Below, piece by piece: positions 53,146-63,784 of a stretch of 64,000 nucleotides of DNA (position 1 is the stretch's first letter; every line of letters starts with the position of its first letter). A program made the position numbers and the translations under genes. The notes beneath the pieces are model-generated. The model did no database searches. It was not told the origin of the DNA and saw nothing but the letters and a program-made list of their open reading frames with translations. Source of the DNA: Macrothele yani (lineage: Eukaryota; Arthropoda; Arachnida; Araneae; Macrothelidae). The stretch lies in assembly GCA_039090855.1 (NCBI GenBank), contig CM077010.1, positions 42,054,905 to 42,118,904 on the forward strand. The letters are read 5' to 3'.

Positions 53146-53988
53146 TCATTTTTCATTTTCATTTATTTGTATAGCATTGCCATATAGTACATGAAATACA
53201 GTTTATAAACAGAGCGTAGCAAGGAAGCAGAGAGAAAAGGCCGAGCTTCCATTTAAATAAAAAAGAGAAAAAGTGCATTAAAAGAATACAGACGAGCCGA
53301 AGCGTCAAGCATGATCAGGATTGAGTATGGAAATGCAAGCAAAACAGGATTAGTAGATTAAGTGTAATTCGTTTTGAAATTAGTAAGGTTTTTTTTCTTT
53401 TTTTATTAATGGGTTAGTAACTGTGATTCATTATGTGACTTTTTAATTTATTTTTAAAAAGGTTAAAGTTATTTAGTATTGTTAGTTTCGTTGGTAGTGC
53501 ATTCCAGTAGTGAGGGCCAGTGTAGTTTAGACTTTGTTTCAGAGTTTCCGTTTTAGAATGAATTGGTCGAATATGTGATTTAGTTCGTGTGTCGTGTGGG
53601 GGTGTTTGTGGAATAATTTTTATTAGGTTGGTAGGTAGATTTTTATGGCGTAAGGGTCATGCTTGGTCAAAGAGCGCCAGACACAAGACCAAGAATGAAA
53701 TATATCTTAAAAGCGTGGTATAAGAGTTAAAAATAGACTGATGGGGTAAAACTGAAAGATGAGAATGATGAAACTTTTAAAAGATAAGTGTAAAAAAGTC
53801 AGTTTCTTTAAGAAACTAAGACTTAAGATTCGCTGCAGCGTAGCCGCATCGTCTAATTTTTATTATTATATCAATGTGTAGATTATTTCTTATTCTCTTG
53901 AACAAGATTTTTCCAATGTTAAAATAGTAACGTTGGTTGATTGTGAGAATATTATATTTATTCGGGTGAACTTTTGTATTGGTGTATA

Positions 53989-55401
53989 CAGGGCCTTACT
54001 TAGGTCAGTCGAGGAACTGTGCACATCCTATGTCTGGGGACCCATCGATTAAAATGTTCAGTCAAACAGTCGAAAAGAATATTTACTGGTAAATATTCTT
54101 TTTTGCAAGCAGTTTGTCTAGCAGTAAAAACAATAAAACACATCCCACATGATAGTCCACTTTATACCAATGTGGCTTGTAATAGACGAGCATTCACACC
54201 AATTGTACTTCTCCGCGCCCGCAGAGCTTACAGCTTTAACATTAATTACTCTGGAATTCTTTTTTGGGTTTATAGTATAATTTACGGAAACAAATAAGTA
54301 TCCTCCCACAGATTGTAGCGTAAAAGTCTTTTGTACTTCTACGCTGTTTTAATACATCAATACACTAGGAAATAGTTCCTAAATGAAAGAAAACCTTAAC
54401 GGCCAGACGAAACAACAGAAGTCAACTTACGGAAAAGCTTTATTCAGGCTGTAGAAGACACTTCCATAACTGAACGATAACATCACAATGTACTCCTCAC
54501 ATAATCACAACACTCCTTTTAATAATAAGTTTACAATCCAACGCTTTTAATAATCGCTCTCTCAAAACGCACTCGTACAACGCCCTCTTGCAATAGATCA
54601 GTCTTCGTTTTATATCTCTTGCTTTTATCAAGGTCAAGCATACGTCACGTGCATTCAACCTCAATTGTGTTGCCAAACGTATTCGTTTAAGGGAAAAGAT
54701 ATTTCGTTAAGCGTGAAGAATACTGAGAATAAACTCAAGATTTACATAGGGAAAGAAACTAAAAAAGGAAAGTTAATCTAGAATATACGTTACAAGATAT
54801 AATTTAAAACACCTAGTTTACCATAAATTTAATGGATAGCTGTAAGAAGTAACCCTCACAAAGTCTTACAGCTGACCACACACATTGTGGGATAAATTAT
54901 TGCAACACTCCATGTAAATTATTACAACAATCTTTAAATAAAGTAGTGTCAATTGAACTTTTTTTGTATTTTTATTTATGTAAAAATAAGCCCTACATAA
55001 TTATGAATATTCACAATTTTTGTTCTCACAAGACTAATATTAATAATAAAAATATTTTTTACTAAATTCTACATGTTTGCTGAAGTGCTTTTCATGTATA
55101 ATATACTGTATTGCTCCGAATATAGGCGGTTTCCATTGCATCTTGATTGTTACAAATAAGGGTGAGATCAAGATGTTACACTGGCCAATCACAACTCAGC
55201 TGAAAGCTTGAGCTTTATTATGCGAAATAATAATAATTTGGTTTCTAACATCTCATCCTAAATTGTGAAACCGAACCATATCATAATTTCGTGCTATAAC
55301 GAAAAATATATCTTAGTTTTGAAAATTTATATTATTAGTAAGGTAGTTTGGAGGCCCCTCCAAATCCTGAGGCCCTGTGCATGTGCAGAAATCAGGCCCT
55401 G
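53989..55401. mobile_element. hAT-C, 1.4-kb non-autonomous hAT
   Basis: The perfect 8-bp duplications are GGTGTATA (53981-53988, 55402-55409). Ends are CAGGGCCTTACTTAGG and, inward from the right, CAGGGCCTGATTTCTG. No transposase motif is visible in any frame. The interior is AT-rich. Confidence 0.92.
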
Positions 55402-55440
55402 GGTGTATAGTGATAAATGTGTTCTTATACTGAATTTATA

Positions 55441-56588
55441 GATCATATCCACGTACTGAGAGAACTAATTGAAAGAGCGAGGGAATATGAACTTCCATTG
55501 TGCATGGCTTTTATCGATTATGAAAAAGCCTTTGATTCGGTGAAACCATCAGCAGTTACAATGGCTCTGAAATCCTGCGGTATTGAAGATGCATACATTA
55601 ATATTATTAATAACATCTATGAAAATGCAAGTGCAAAGATTCTGCTATTTGAAAATACAACACACATAAAAATTGGAAAGGGAGTGAGACAAGGTGACAC
55701 CATATCTCTGAAGCTCTTTAATGCCACATTGGAAAATGTCTTTCAATCACTGAACTGGGAAAACAAAGGGATAAAGATTAATGGAGATTATCTAACCCAC
55801 CTTCGTTTTGCTGATGACGTAGTCATTTTTGCAACTACCCCATCAGAGCTGCAGAGTATGATCCAGGAACTTGCTGACAAGAGTAAAGAAGTGGGATTAA
55901 AAATGAGCTTTCAGAAGACAAAAGTGATGTACAATGCTTTTACAAGAAATGAAGATTTATCGATTGATGGAGAAAAGCTGGAGATAACAGATACGTATGT
56001 TTATCTTGGACAGCAGATATCAAGTGAGGGTCACATTGATGAAGAAATTAATCGGCGTACAAAACTTGCCTGGAGAGCTTTTGGAAGAAACAGCATAATT
56101 TTCAAGAGCAATATGCCGTTATGTCTTAAAAGAAAAGTGTTTGATCAATGAATCCTTCCAGTGCTTACGTATGGTGCAGAGACGTGGACCTTAACTAAAA
56201 GAGACATACAAAGGCTGCAGACAACTCAAAGAAGCATGGAGAGGTGCATGCTTGGTATAACCAGGAGAGATTAGAAGAGGAACTCGTGGATCCGAAAAAT
56301 GACGAGAGTGGAAGACATCATGATCAGAGTTAAATCCCTGAAATGGCAATGGGCTGGACATACTGCCAGAAGGACAGACCATAGATGGACAGCCGAAATT
56401 TTAGATTGGATTGCAAGGGACGGGAAAAGACCCAGAAAAAGACCACATGGGAGATGGGTGGATGAAATTCGTAAATATGCGGGAGTGACATGGAGGAGAC
56501 TGGCACAAGACAGACCGTTGTGGAGGAAACTTGGGGAGACCTTCGTCCAGCAGTGGATTGATAATGGTTGACAATGATGATGATGATG
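55441..56588 (+). mobile_element. RTE-like LINE, young 5'-truncated copy
   Basis: An open frame of about 240 codons covers RT: CMAFIDYEKAFDSVKP, GVRQGDTISLKLFNATLENV and the catalytic LRFADDVVIFATTP. After a stop (FDQ*ILPVLTYGAETW) and a second stop (TRRD*KRN) it ends GETFVQQWIDNG and a (GAT)n tail. The direct repeat ATACTGAATTTAT(A)GATCA flanks it (55427-55445, 56589-56606), a long LINE-type target duplication. The N-terminal endonuclease is missing by truncation. It matches the 21464 fragment almost exactly at its 3' end. Confidence 0.92.
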
Positions 56589-57086
56589 ATACTGAATTTA
56601 TGATCAGTTAATTTAATATATTTATTTTGCAAAGTTTAAAGTTTTTTAAAATTATATTTTGTTGTCTGTCCCCATGTTAGTGTACATAGTTGATGTGTGA
56701 CAGGAACATAGTATGATATAAAATAACAAGAGCTTTTGGGGAAAGGTTTGTTAGTACTGAACTAATAACTCCAATGTTTTTAGATAGTTCATAAAGCAGG
56801 TTGTTCACATGTTTGTTGCATTTAAGGTCGAGTAATCCTCAAGTAAAATAAAGAACTAACCTCTTCAATACTTTAAAAAAACCGATAAGAAGAATTCAGA
56901 CGAAAACCCATTCCCTGATCAACCCACACTCATAACCATTATTTCAGATAGCAATTGTTTACCAAAAGAAACTAAATCATATAATTTTGAAAATCAGCCT
57001 ACACTAAGCTACTAACATTGCTTCATCGCTTCTCAAAACCTCACATGCTCAGGTAAAATGGCGGCAGTGACGCTATAACTTTATTT

Positions 57087-57392
57087 GGGCACTGGGTGGC
57101 CTAGTGGGCAACGTTCGTGACTGCCACGGAAAGGACCTGAGGTTCGATCCCAGACAGGTACGAACGCTCGATCCACTAAATATCTACCGTGCGTCGGATG
57201 GGCACGTTAAGCCGTCGGGCCCCGGGTACTGGTCCCCCTGTAGAAAATAAGGACGTCTTCTACCTCAATTCCGTGTCACTTTCCTATCGGGCACTCTAGC
57301 CCAAATCTCCTAGCTTCCTATTTCTAAGGGTTGTTTAAGACCTGGGGTCAGACACTCCCTTCCTAAAATCCTCTGCATATGATCATGATCAT
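57087..57392 (+). mobile_element. SINE-B, full length
   Basis: A 12-bp perfect target duplication ATAACTTTATTT flanks it (57075-57086, 57393-57404). The 3' end is CATATGATCATGATCAT, a short non-poly(A) repeat. It matches the 32.7-kb copy throughout, except in the middle (GTCGGGCCCCGGGTACTGG). Confidence 0.94.
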
Positions 57393-57404
57393 ATAACTTT
57401 ATTT

Positions 57405-57798
57405 AAACTAGTCCGTAACCAGTGCCATGCATGGTTGAAAAAGCTGCGACTGAAATTGTTTCTTGTCGTATAACACGAATTGTAATAAAATGCATAACTA
57501 TAATAAACGGTTGATTTATGAATGGGCAGTGTATCAGAAGGGTCACCAACAAAAAAAAGTTCGTAATATTCCCATTAATGTTTAATTTTTCCAACTACTC
57601 GTATACGAATTTTACGATGGCAATCTTCATTATTGTGTAAACGTTCTTAGCAGTCGTTGGCGATCTTGCATTGGAGTATTGAGGCATTCTTTCAGTGACC
57701 CGAAATGATATCGTGTCTAGATAACTACGCAATGGGGTTAAAAATGTGTTTTATTTTGCCAGTTTGGTTTTAACTTTTTTTTTCGTATCATTATATAA
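57405..57798. other. no recognisable feature
   Basis: Unique-looking sequence ahead of a Helitron-like end. Confidence 0.5.
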
Positions 57799-58150
57799 TC
57801 TATACTAATATCTAGAGAAACTTTGTGTGTTTGAGGTAATCTCGAAAACTACTGAACCGAGTTGGATAATTCTTTCACCGTCGGGAAGCTTATTTATTTC
57901 CGGTGGACATATGCTATTTCGTTTATTTTTTATTATTTTTAGCTGTACTACCGAATAAGAACGCTTTCAAGTAGTTCCCGATTTCCCGTGTATCGTTCCG
58001 TTTACGGCGCATTGTACAAAGAAAATGTCACGGTAACATTAAAGAAAATTACTCATGACAATAAAAATTAGTGATGACAAATCTGTGGGTCGGTAGTTTT
58101 CATTTAAAACAAATCATAAAAATCGCTCCAGTTGGTGTTGCTGGCGATTT
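57799..58150 (+). mobile_element. Helitron-like 5' region, copy 1
   Basis: A|TCTATACTAATATCTAGAG, followed by AACTTTGTGTGTTTGAGG and CGAAAACTACTGAACCGA, closely resembles the starts of arthropod Helitrons (from memory). The same sequence recurs at 59358 and 61395. It ends near CGCTCCAGTTGGTGTTGC. No 3' CTRR end was identified. Confidence 0.55.
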
Positions 58151-58272
58151 GTAGAAAAACCTTATCCAACATTTTCCCGCGTTGTCATGTGACCGTAACT
58201 GGTCCAGAGTATAAAATGTGACACATAAGTTTGCCCAACAGTCAAACGCACTTGCACATCGGTAGGAGAAAG

Positions 58273-59294
58273 ATGGTAAGCGGTACTCCATTTATTCGAC
58301 GCTTCACTCGTTACGAATTTCATCAAGGAAAAAGTACTACAAAAGCATTTGCATTGATCTGTTCTGTTCTGGAGGAGAATATTGTATCGGAAAGCACGTG
58401 TGAGTTTTGGTTTAAACGGTTTAAAGCAGGTGTTTTTGATGCTAGTGATCGAGAACGTAGCGGCGCCCCCGAGAAGGTTGCACAGGAGGAACTGCAAGCA
58501 TTGCTGGATGAAGATTCATCTCAAACGCAAAAAGAACAAGCTGAACAACTGGGGGTAACTCAAAAAACCATTTCCAATCGTTTACGCGTAATGGGAAAGA
58601 TTCAGAAGGAAGGAAAATGGGTGCCACATGACCTGAGCTAAAGGGAAAAGGATGAGCGTCTCACGAAGTGTTTGAATCTGTTGAATAAACAACACAGAAA
58701 GCCTTTCCTGTGGAAAATAGTTACGGGTGATGAAAAGTGGATATGGCACGACAATCCCAAACGAAAAAAGCACTGGGTAGACCCCGATGAAGCTACGACT
58801 TCGACACCGAAACGCAATATTCACTCCAAGAAATCCGGTGGGATATGAAGGGTGTCCTCCATTATGAACTATTGGAACAGGGTCAAACTGTTACTGCTGA
58901 TAGTTACAAGCAGCAATTGCTGCGATTGAACCAGGAAATCTGTCGGAAACGTCCATTCACAGGCAAAGGATTTCATCACGTGAAATTACTGCATGACAAC
59001 GCTATGCCGCGTGTCGCGAAATCCGTCAAGGAAACGTTATTGAGCCTTGGCTGGGAAGTTTTAGAGTATCCGGCATATATAGTCCAGATATAGCCCCCTT
59101 CAGACTATCATTTGTTCCGATCGATGCAACGTAATTTGTCTGCTGTACGGTTCCGAAAATGTGACGAAGTGAAAAAATGGTTTGACGACTTCATCGCGTC
59201 ACACGACGAAGTATTCTTCATGGCTGGAATCCGTCAGCTGTCCGATCGATGGCGGAAGGTGATTGATAATGACGGCGTATATTTTGATTCGTAA
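58273..59294 (+). pseudogene. mariner transposase relic 3 (DD34D)
   Basis: The first frame, MVSGTPFIRRFTRYEFHQG to EGKWVPHDLS-stop, is the full two-part DNA-binding domain. The stop replaces a codon within the linker, and the frame continues to KPFLWKIVTGDEKWIWHDNP, with the first Asp intact. Frameshifts follow, but KLLHDNAMPRV keeps the second Asp and PSDYHLFRSM the third. A 2-bp TA duplication disrupts PAYSPDIAPSD. It ends RQLSDRWRKVIDNDGVYFDS-stop. The element's TIRs were not found with confidence. Relatively young: only about four lesions. Confidence 0.87.
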
Positions 59295-59357
59295 AGGTAT
59301 TGTAGTTTTCCCTGAAATTGCATGTTGCGTTATCTTAAAACGCTTTAAAACGTATTT

Positions 59358-59584
59358 GTACACGTGATATATAAAGAGAGAAAATTGTGTGTTTGAGGTA
59401 ATCTCGAAAACCATTGAACCGATTTGGATAATTCTTTCACCGTTAGGAAGCCTATTTTTTTCGGGTGGACATAGCTATTTTGTTTATTTCTTCTTATTAT
59501 TTTTATTATTTTTGGCTGTTCTACCGAATCAGATCCCTTTTAAGTAGTTCCATATTTCCCGTGTATCTTTCCGCTTTGTTTACA
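59358..59584 (+). mobile_element. Helitron-like 5' region, copy 2
   Basis: Repeats TGTGTGTTTGAGGTAATCTC and GATTTGGATAATTCTTTCAC as at 57.8 kb, then is cut by Tc1 element 7. Confidence 0.55.
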
Positions 59585-59846
59585 TACACTGGTGTGCAAA
59601 AATTAAGGACGAAGAGGAGAAATTAGCATGACAGCGGAACGAGCAGGCAGAACGGACCGAAAGACCACTCAGGAGATAGACTAGGGTCCGGTACGGTAGC
59701 GCATGCGCATATATGCAGCATGACGTAGGGGGGAGAGTGTCGGAAGGGTATAAAGCACACGCGCTGTGTACGCTCAGCAATTCGGTGAAAGCTATTGCAC
59801 GGTGTACATCGGTTTGAACGACGTCGAGTTGCTGCCACCGTATGAT

Positions 59847-61090
59847 ATGGCCAACAGTCAATCCAGTAGACGACATCTGGATGACTTTACCCAAGGTCGC
59901 GTCATTGGGAAGTTGGAAGAAGGTCGAAGTGTGACTAGTGTGGCCGAGGAGTTCGGGATCGCTCACAGCATTGTTTCACGAGCTTGGACAGACAACTGGA
60001 CGTCCGTTATCCTGAGACAACTGGACGTCCGTTATCCTGAGTGGTCTTTCGGTCAAACGACCGTTATCCTAAGCGGTCTTTCGGTCAGACAACTGGACGT
60101 CCGTTATCCTGAGTGGTCTTTCGGTCAAACGTCCGTTATCCTGAGTGGTCTTTCGGTCAGACAACTGGACGTCCGTTATCCTGAGTGGTCTTTTGGTCAA
60201 ACGACAGGAACAGCTATCCGAGGGTTTAGATTTGGTCGTCCAGAGCAACCATGGTGGCAGACGACCGGTATATTGTCCTACAGGCGAGAAGAGACAGACG
60301 GCAGACAGCGGGAAAAATCGCAAGGCACATGCAACAGACAACTGGACGTCCGTTTTCGCGTTTTACCTTGGTCAGGTGGCGGCACAAAGGTGGTCTGTTT
60401 GCTCGACGACCAGTACGGTGTGTGCCATTAACGCCTGCTCATCGGAGACGGCGGTTTCTGTGGTGCCAGGAACACAAGAACTGGACATATCAGCAATGGG
60501 GTCGAGTTCTCTTTACGGATGAGAGCCGAATTAGTCTGACGAGCGATTCTGGACGTATACACATCTGGAGAGATCAGGGAACACGCAATCACACTTCCAA
60601 CATCATCGAAAGGGACCGGTTTGGAGGTGGCGGAGTTCTCGTTTGGGGCGATATCATGCTTGGTAGCGGTACTGACCTCCACATTTTCTAAGGAGGTTCA
60701 GTCACTGGTGTCCGCTATTGTACCGAGGTTCTTCTGCCTCACGTGCGTCTGTTTAGAGGTGCTGTGGGTCCTGACGTCCTCATCATGGACAACAACGCTA
60801 CACCTCCTCGTACAGTGGCTGTCACAAAGCTGTTGGAGAGTGAAGATATTAAACGCATGGATTGTACCGCAAGGTCCACGGACCTAAATCCAATCGAACA
60901 CGAGTTGAGCCTTATTGGGAGACGCTTGGCAGCACGTCACCAGCCGCCCGCAACGAATCCGCAGCTACGATTGGCGTTACAAGAGGAATGGGCCGCGATG
61001 CCTCAACAGCTTCTTGACAACCTCGTCCTCATCATTGACAGACGTTGTAAATCCTGCAATGCAGTCAGGGGTGATCATATCTCCTACTAA
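59847..61090 (+). pseudogene. Tc1-like transposase with internal minisatellite, element 7
   Basis: It starts MANSQSSRRHLDDFTQGRVI with LEEGRSVTSVAEEFGIAHSI, a Tc1 helix-turn-helix. A tandem repeat occupies about 59990-60210. Family sequence resumes as TGTAIRGFRFGRP, then in another frame RRQTAGKIARHMQQTTGRPF and NWTYQQWGRVLFTDESRISL, the first catalytic Asp. The second motif reads LIMDNNATPPRT where relatives have MDDNARPHR, so the Asp that counts is probably Asn. The Glu is kept in STDLNPIEHEL. It ends RGDHISY-stop. Frameshifts and a stop (HIF*GG) confirm it is dead. Confidence 0.87.
59990..60210 (+). repeat. chimeric minisatellite inside a transposase gene
   Basis: The core AGACAACTGGACGTCCGTTA plus TCCTGAGTGGTCTTTCGGTC is repeated about four to five times, with shorter interleaved units. 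The first half equals sequence of the same gene near 60337. The second half is the reverse complement of the element's own leader near 59655-59677. The reading frame stays open through it. Confidence 0.88.
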
Positions 61091-61394
61091 AGACTGGATT
61101 TTTCTTGGCAGCCACCTGTCACATGGACGTTTCTGTCTACTGTCCAGTTGTGCTCGAAGCTACCTTTTCAATAAAGTGCCTTTGTATCCTTTGGATTCCT
61201 TGTTTGGACGGTTTAACTCACTTGTCCCATATTCTTACATCTTGGGGATTTCATGGCATGATTTGAGTTGATGTGGAGCACTTCTGCACGACGTTACATT
61301 CGAAAAACCGTCTGGTCCTTAATTTATGCACGCCAGTGTACAATCTGATCACCACCCAACGTGAGAGAAAAATAGGTCACGATAATATACGGAA

Positions 61395-61700
61395 TTTTTT
61401 TTACTAATCTCGAAAACTACTGAACCGATTTGGATAATTCTTTCACTGTTGGGAAGCTTACTTCTTTCCGGTGGACGTAGGCTATTATTTTTTATCATTT
61501 TTGACTGTACTACCGAATCAGAACGGTTTCAATTAGTTCCCGATTTTCCGTGTATCGTTCCGCTTAGGGCGGATTGTACAAAGAAAATGTTATGGTAATA
61601 TATAAAAAAATACTTATAACAAAAATTATTGATGACAAAAGTGTGGATCAGGAGCTTTTTTTTAAAAATAAAATCCTGAAAATCTCTCCAGCTGGTGTAT
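61395..61700 (+). mobile_element. Helitron-like region, copy 3
   Basis: It matches 57835-58140 from AATCTCGAAAACTACTGAAC through AGTTCCCGATTTTCCGTGTA and ATTGTACAAAGAAAATGT to AATCTCTCCAGCTGGTGT. The start lacks the TCTATACTAATA terminus. Confidence 0.55.
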
Positions 61701-61704
61701 TGCA

Positions 61705-62227
61705 GAAAGGAACGGCATTGTGTTTTAAATATATAGATAAGAAACTTACGTTTTTATAGCCCTTAATGTACTCTCCTACCGCCTCAACGCTCGGCTGCAT
61801 TTTGATCTTTCATTGGGCAAAGTAGTGCTATAGCTCATCTAGGCTCTTCTTCAACGCGGTAACTGACTGAAAACGAGCCCCCTTGATCACAGATGACTTT
61901 AAGGTAAAGAAAGATGACTTTAAGGTTAAGAATAAAGTCGCAATCTGCCGAGCAGGCAGGGTGTTTAAGCACTGTGATTGCGCTTATTAGCTAAACCAGT
62001 GTTGCCAAAGACTTTTATCTGAAATCAGTAGACCAGAGATCAAAAAATCAGATCAAATTTTTCTGCTTGAAATGTGTATAACCTCACAAATGTAATGTGT
62101 TATTGGATGCAATCTTAATATCAAGAAACACTTAAATCTACTGGTATGTCAAATATTACCAGTACTCCACAAACTACTATTAAACAGCGGAATGAAAATT
62201 TAAATCAGTACAGTCTTGAGTCGTTTC
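61705..62227. other. no recognisable feature
   Basis: Unique-looking sequence. A short direct repeat GATGACTTTAAGGT(A/T)AAGAA occurs near 61885-61925. Confidence 0.5.
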
Positions 62228-62845
62228 TTTACGCTTTCGAACCGTAGGTTGAAGAAGCGTATATGCTCCAGCTTTGTCCGTCCGCATGATAACTAGCGTA
62301 AAAGTGGTTCGATTTCGATGAAATTTCAGTATGTGGTAGGGGACTACCCGAGGACAAACCCTATTAAAAATGGGCGAAATGAGGTCGAAGGGCAGGGCAT
62401 AGGAGCGGGATTCATTTCATTGCCCTTATGTGTCATAACTTGCGCAAAAATGAATCGGTTGCGACAAAAACTTTATCATGTTGTTCCGGATATATACCTA
62501 ACCGGTTCTGTTAAATATCATCGAAATGGAGTCAAAGGTCAGGGCACAGGAGTGAGATTTATTCCACAACCATTATCCTCATGACTTGACTAAAAATGCT
62601 TCTATTGCAACAAAACTTTAGTATGTTGTTTCGGAGGTGTACTGAACCAATTGTGTTTAATATAATCGAAATGGGGTTGAAGGCCAGGGCACAGGAGCAA
62701 AATTTAATACTGAACCAGTTTTTTTTAATACAGGAGCGAGATTTATTTCACAGCCATTATCCTCATAACTTGAGTAATGCTTTCTGGTATGTTGGAAAGC
62801 GTATAATAATTAATCAATGCATTGCATGATTTTACTAACTTCTTT
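62228..62845 (+). repeat. ~146-bp tandem-repeat array 5 (forward)
   Basis: It opens TTTACGCTTTCGAACCGTAG with the AGAAGCGTATATGCTCCAGC partner and has one to two A-type then two B-type units. It ends GGTATGTTGGAAAGCGTATA and AATCAATGCATTGCATGA. A 20-bp duplication lies inside the last B unit (ACTGAACCA / AGGAGC repeated). Confidence 0.87.
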
Positions 62846-63130
62846 CTTATAAGATATTACTGCTGGTCAGCATTATAAAATAATGCTGATCATTAAAACT
62901 AATGTTGATGCTAATACTAATGGCAGTTGCGTTTTAATGCAGACAAGCTGGATCTGTCCCACTTGTCTTCCTGAAAACAATTAGAGTATATACTTACGCT
63001 TCTCACTCGACGATACCCAGATGTTCACAAAGTACGTGAAATAAGTGCTATTCTCAAAAAAGTATCATCAATGCAGGTATCACACTGTAGACGTTATTCT
63101 GATATCCTGCGTTTGTGAAAACACAAGTTC

Positions 63131-63200
63131 GCCCGCGACGATATCGAAACCGTGTCCCTTCACTCCAGAGTTAGTCGCTCTCCCAACTGAGCTTCGCGGC
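63131..63200 (-). ncRNA. tRNA-like sequence, degenerate
   Basis: The minus strand reads GCCGCGAAGCTCAGTTGGGAG, with an A box much like the TRIM's (AGCTCAGTTGG), then GAGCGACTAACTCTGGAGTG and a weak B box GGTTTCGATATCG. The acceptor GCCGCGA can pair with TCGCGG. It is either a tRNA pseudogene or the head of another SINE or LTR. Confidence 0.5.
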
Positions 63201-63204
63201 AGAG

Positions 63205-63780
63205 ATGGAAACGAATCACTGGTCAACGGGTCGACAATTTCTTGAGGGTCCAATGAGTCGGGTCAATGTGTTCCTGACCCGATTTTGACACGGTTTTATT
63301 CCCGTTTTATTTTTTGAAAATAGAAAAATATATTCCAAAGAAAAATGCGCGTTGTGGAATTCTGTAGTCGATACTGGTACCCACGGAGTGAATAACGATT
63401 TACCATGCAAAAATATTGTCTCTTTCTTAAAAAGACGAAAATTTCCACCGACCGACGTCAAACACACCGACACCATATCGTCAAAAGATACTTCCTTTGT
63501 GTTGTTTTACAGTGCGATTGTCCAGGGCAAGGTACAGGCAAACGCCGTTCGCCTGCTTCTCAGCTGATTCACTCTTTCCGTGCGAAGTTCACTGTATGAC
63601 TAAGAGTTACTTTTCACATCGCATCTTTTACATTGAGCATCCAGAGCTTTTCGATTGATCTGCTAACATCCCGTTCCCATGACATGTCATGTCGAAATTA
63701 ATATGTGTGGATTTAACATTAAGGAGGTTGAGAAAAGCGTCGGTGTCAACAAATAATACGTGCTTATTCAAAACCACAAG
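63205..63780. other. no recognisable feature
   Basis: Unique-looking sequence; nothing recognised. Confidence 0.5.
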
Positions 63781-63784
63781 GGGA

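Larger units (their letters stand above)
53150..56870 (-). mobile_element. CR1/L2-like LINE, split by hAT-C and an RTE copy
   Basis: On the minus strand, 56860-56640 holds traces of the RT thumb: IGVISSVLTNLSPKAL, then ILYHTMFLSHINYVHT. After the two insertions, 53660-53414 is an intact stretch ending TKSHIRPIHSKTETLKQSLN, YTGPHYWNALPTKLTILNNF and NLFKNKLKSHIMNHSY-stop. The WNALP-x-LK/T pattern followed by F-K-x-KLK is the CR1/L2/jockey C terminus. A 3' region of about 260 bp ends in an AATGAAAATGAAAA-type tail near 53150. The 5' part is truncated or beyond recognition. Insertions at 53989 and 55441 postdate it. Confidence 0.75.
59587..61338 (+). mobile_element. Tc1-like element 7 (FMDDNA type), enlarged
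   Basis: Ends are CACTGGTGTGCAAAAATTAA (then GGAC) and, inward from the right, CACTGGCGTGCATAAATTAA. TA flanks lie at 59585-59586 and 61339-61340. At 1752 bp it is longer than its relatives, at least partly because of a minisatellite in its gene. Confidence 0.92.

Noticed and set aside
60069..60341. Repetitive peptides on both strands (QLDVRYPEWSFG-like)
   Set aside because: They are translations of a DNA minisatellite inside a dead transposase, not a repeat protein.
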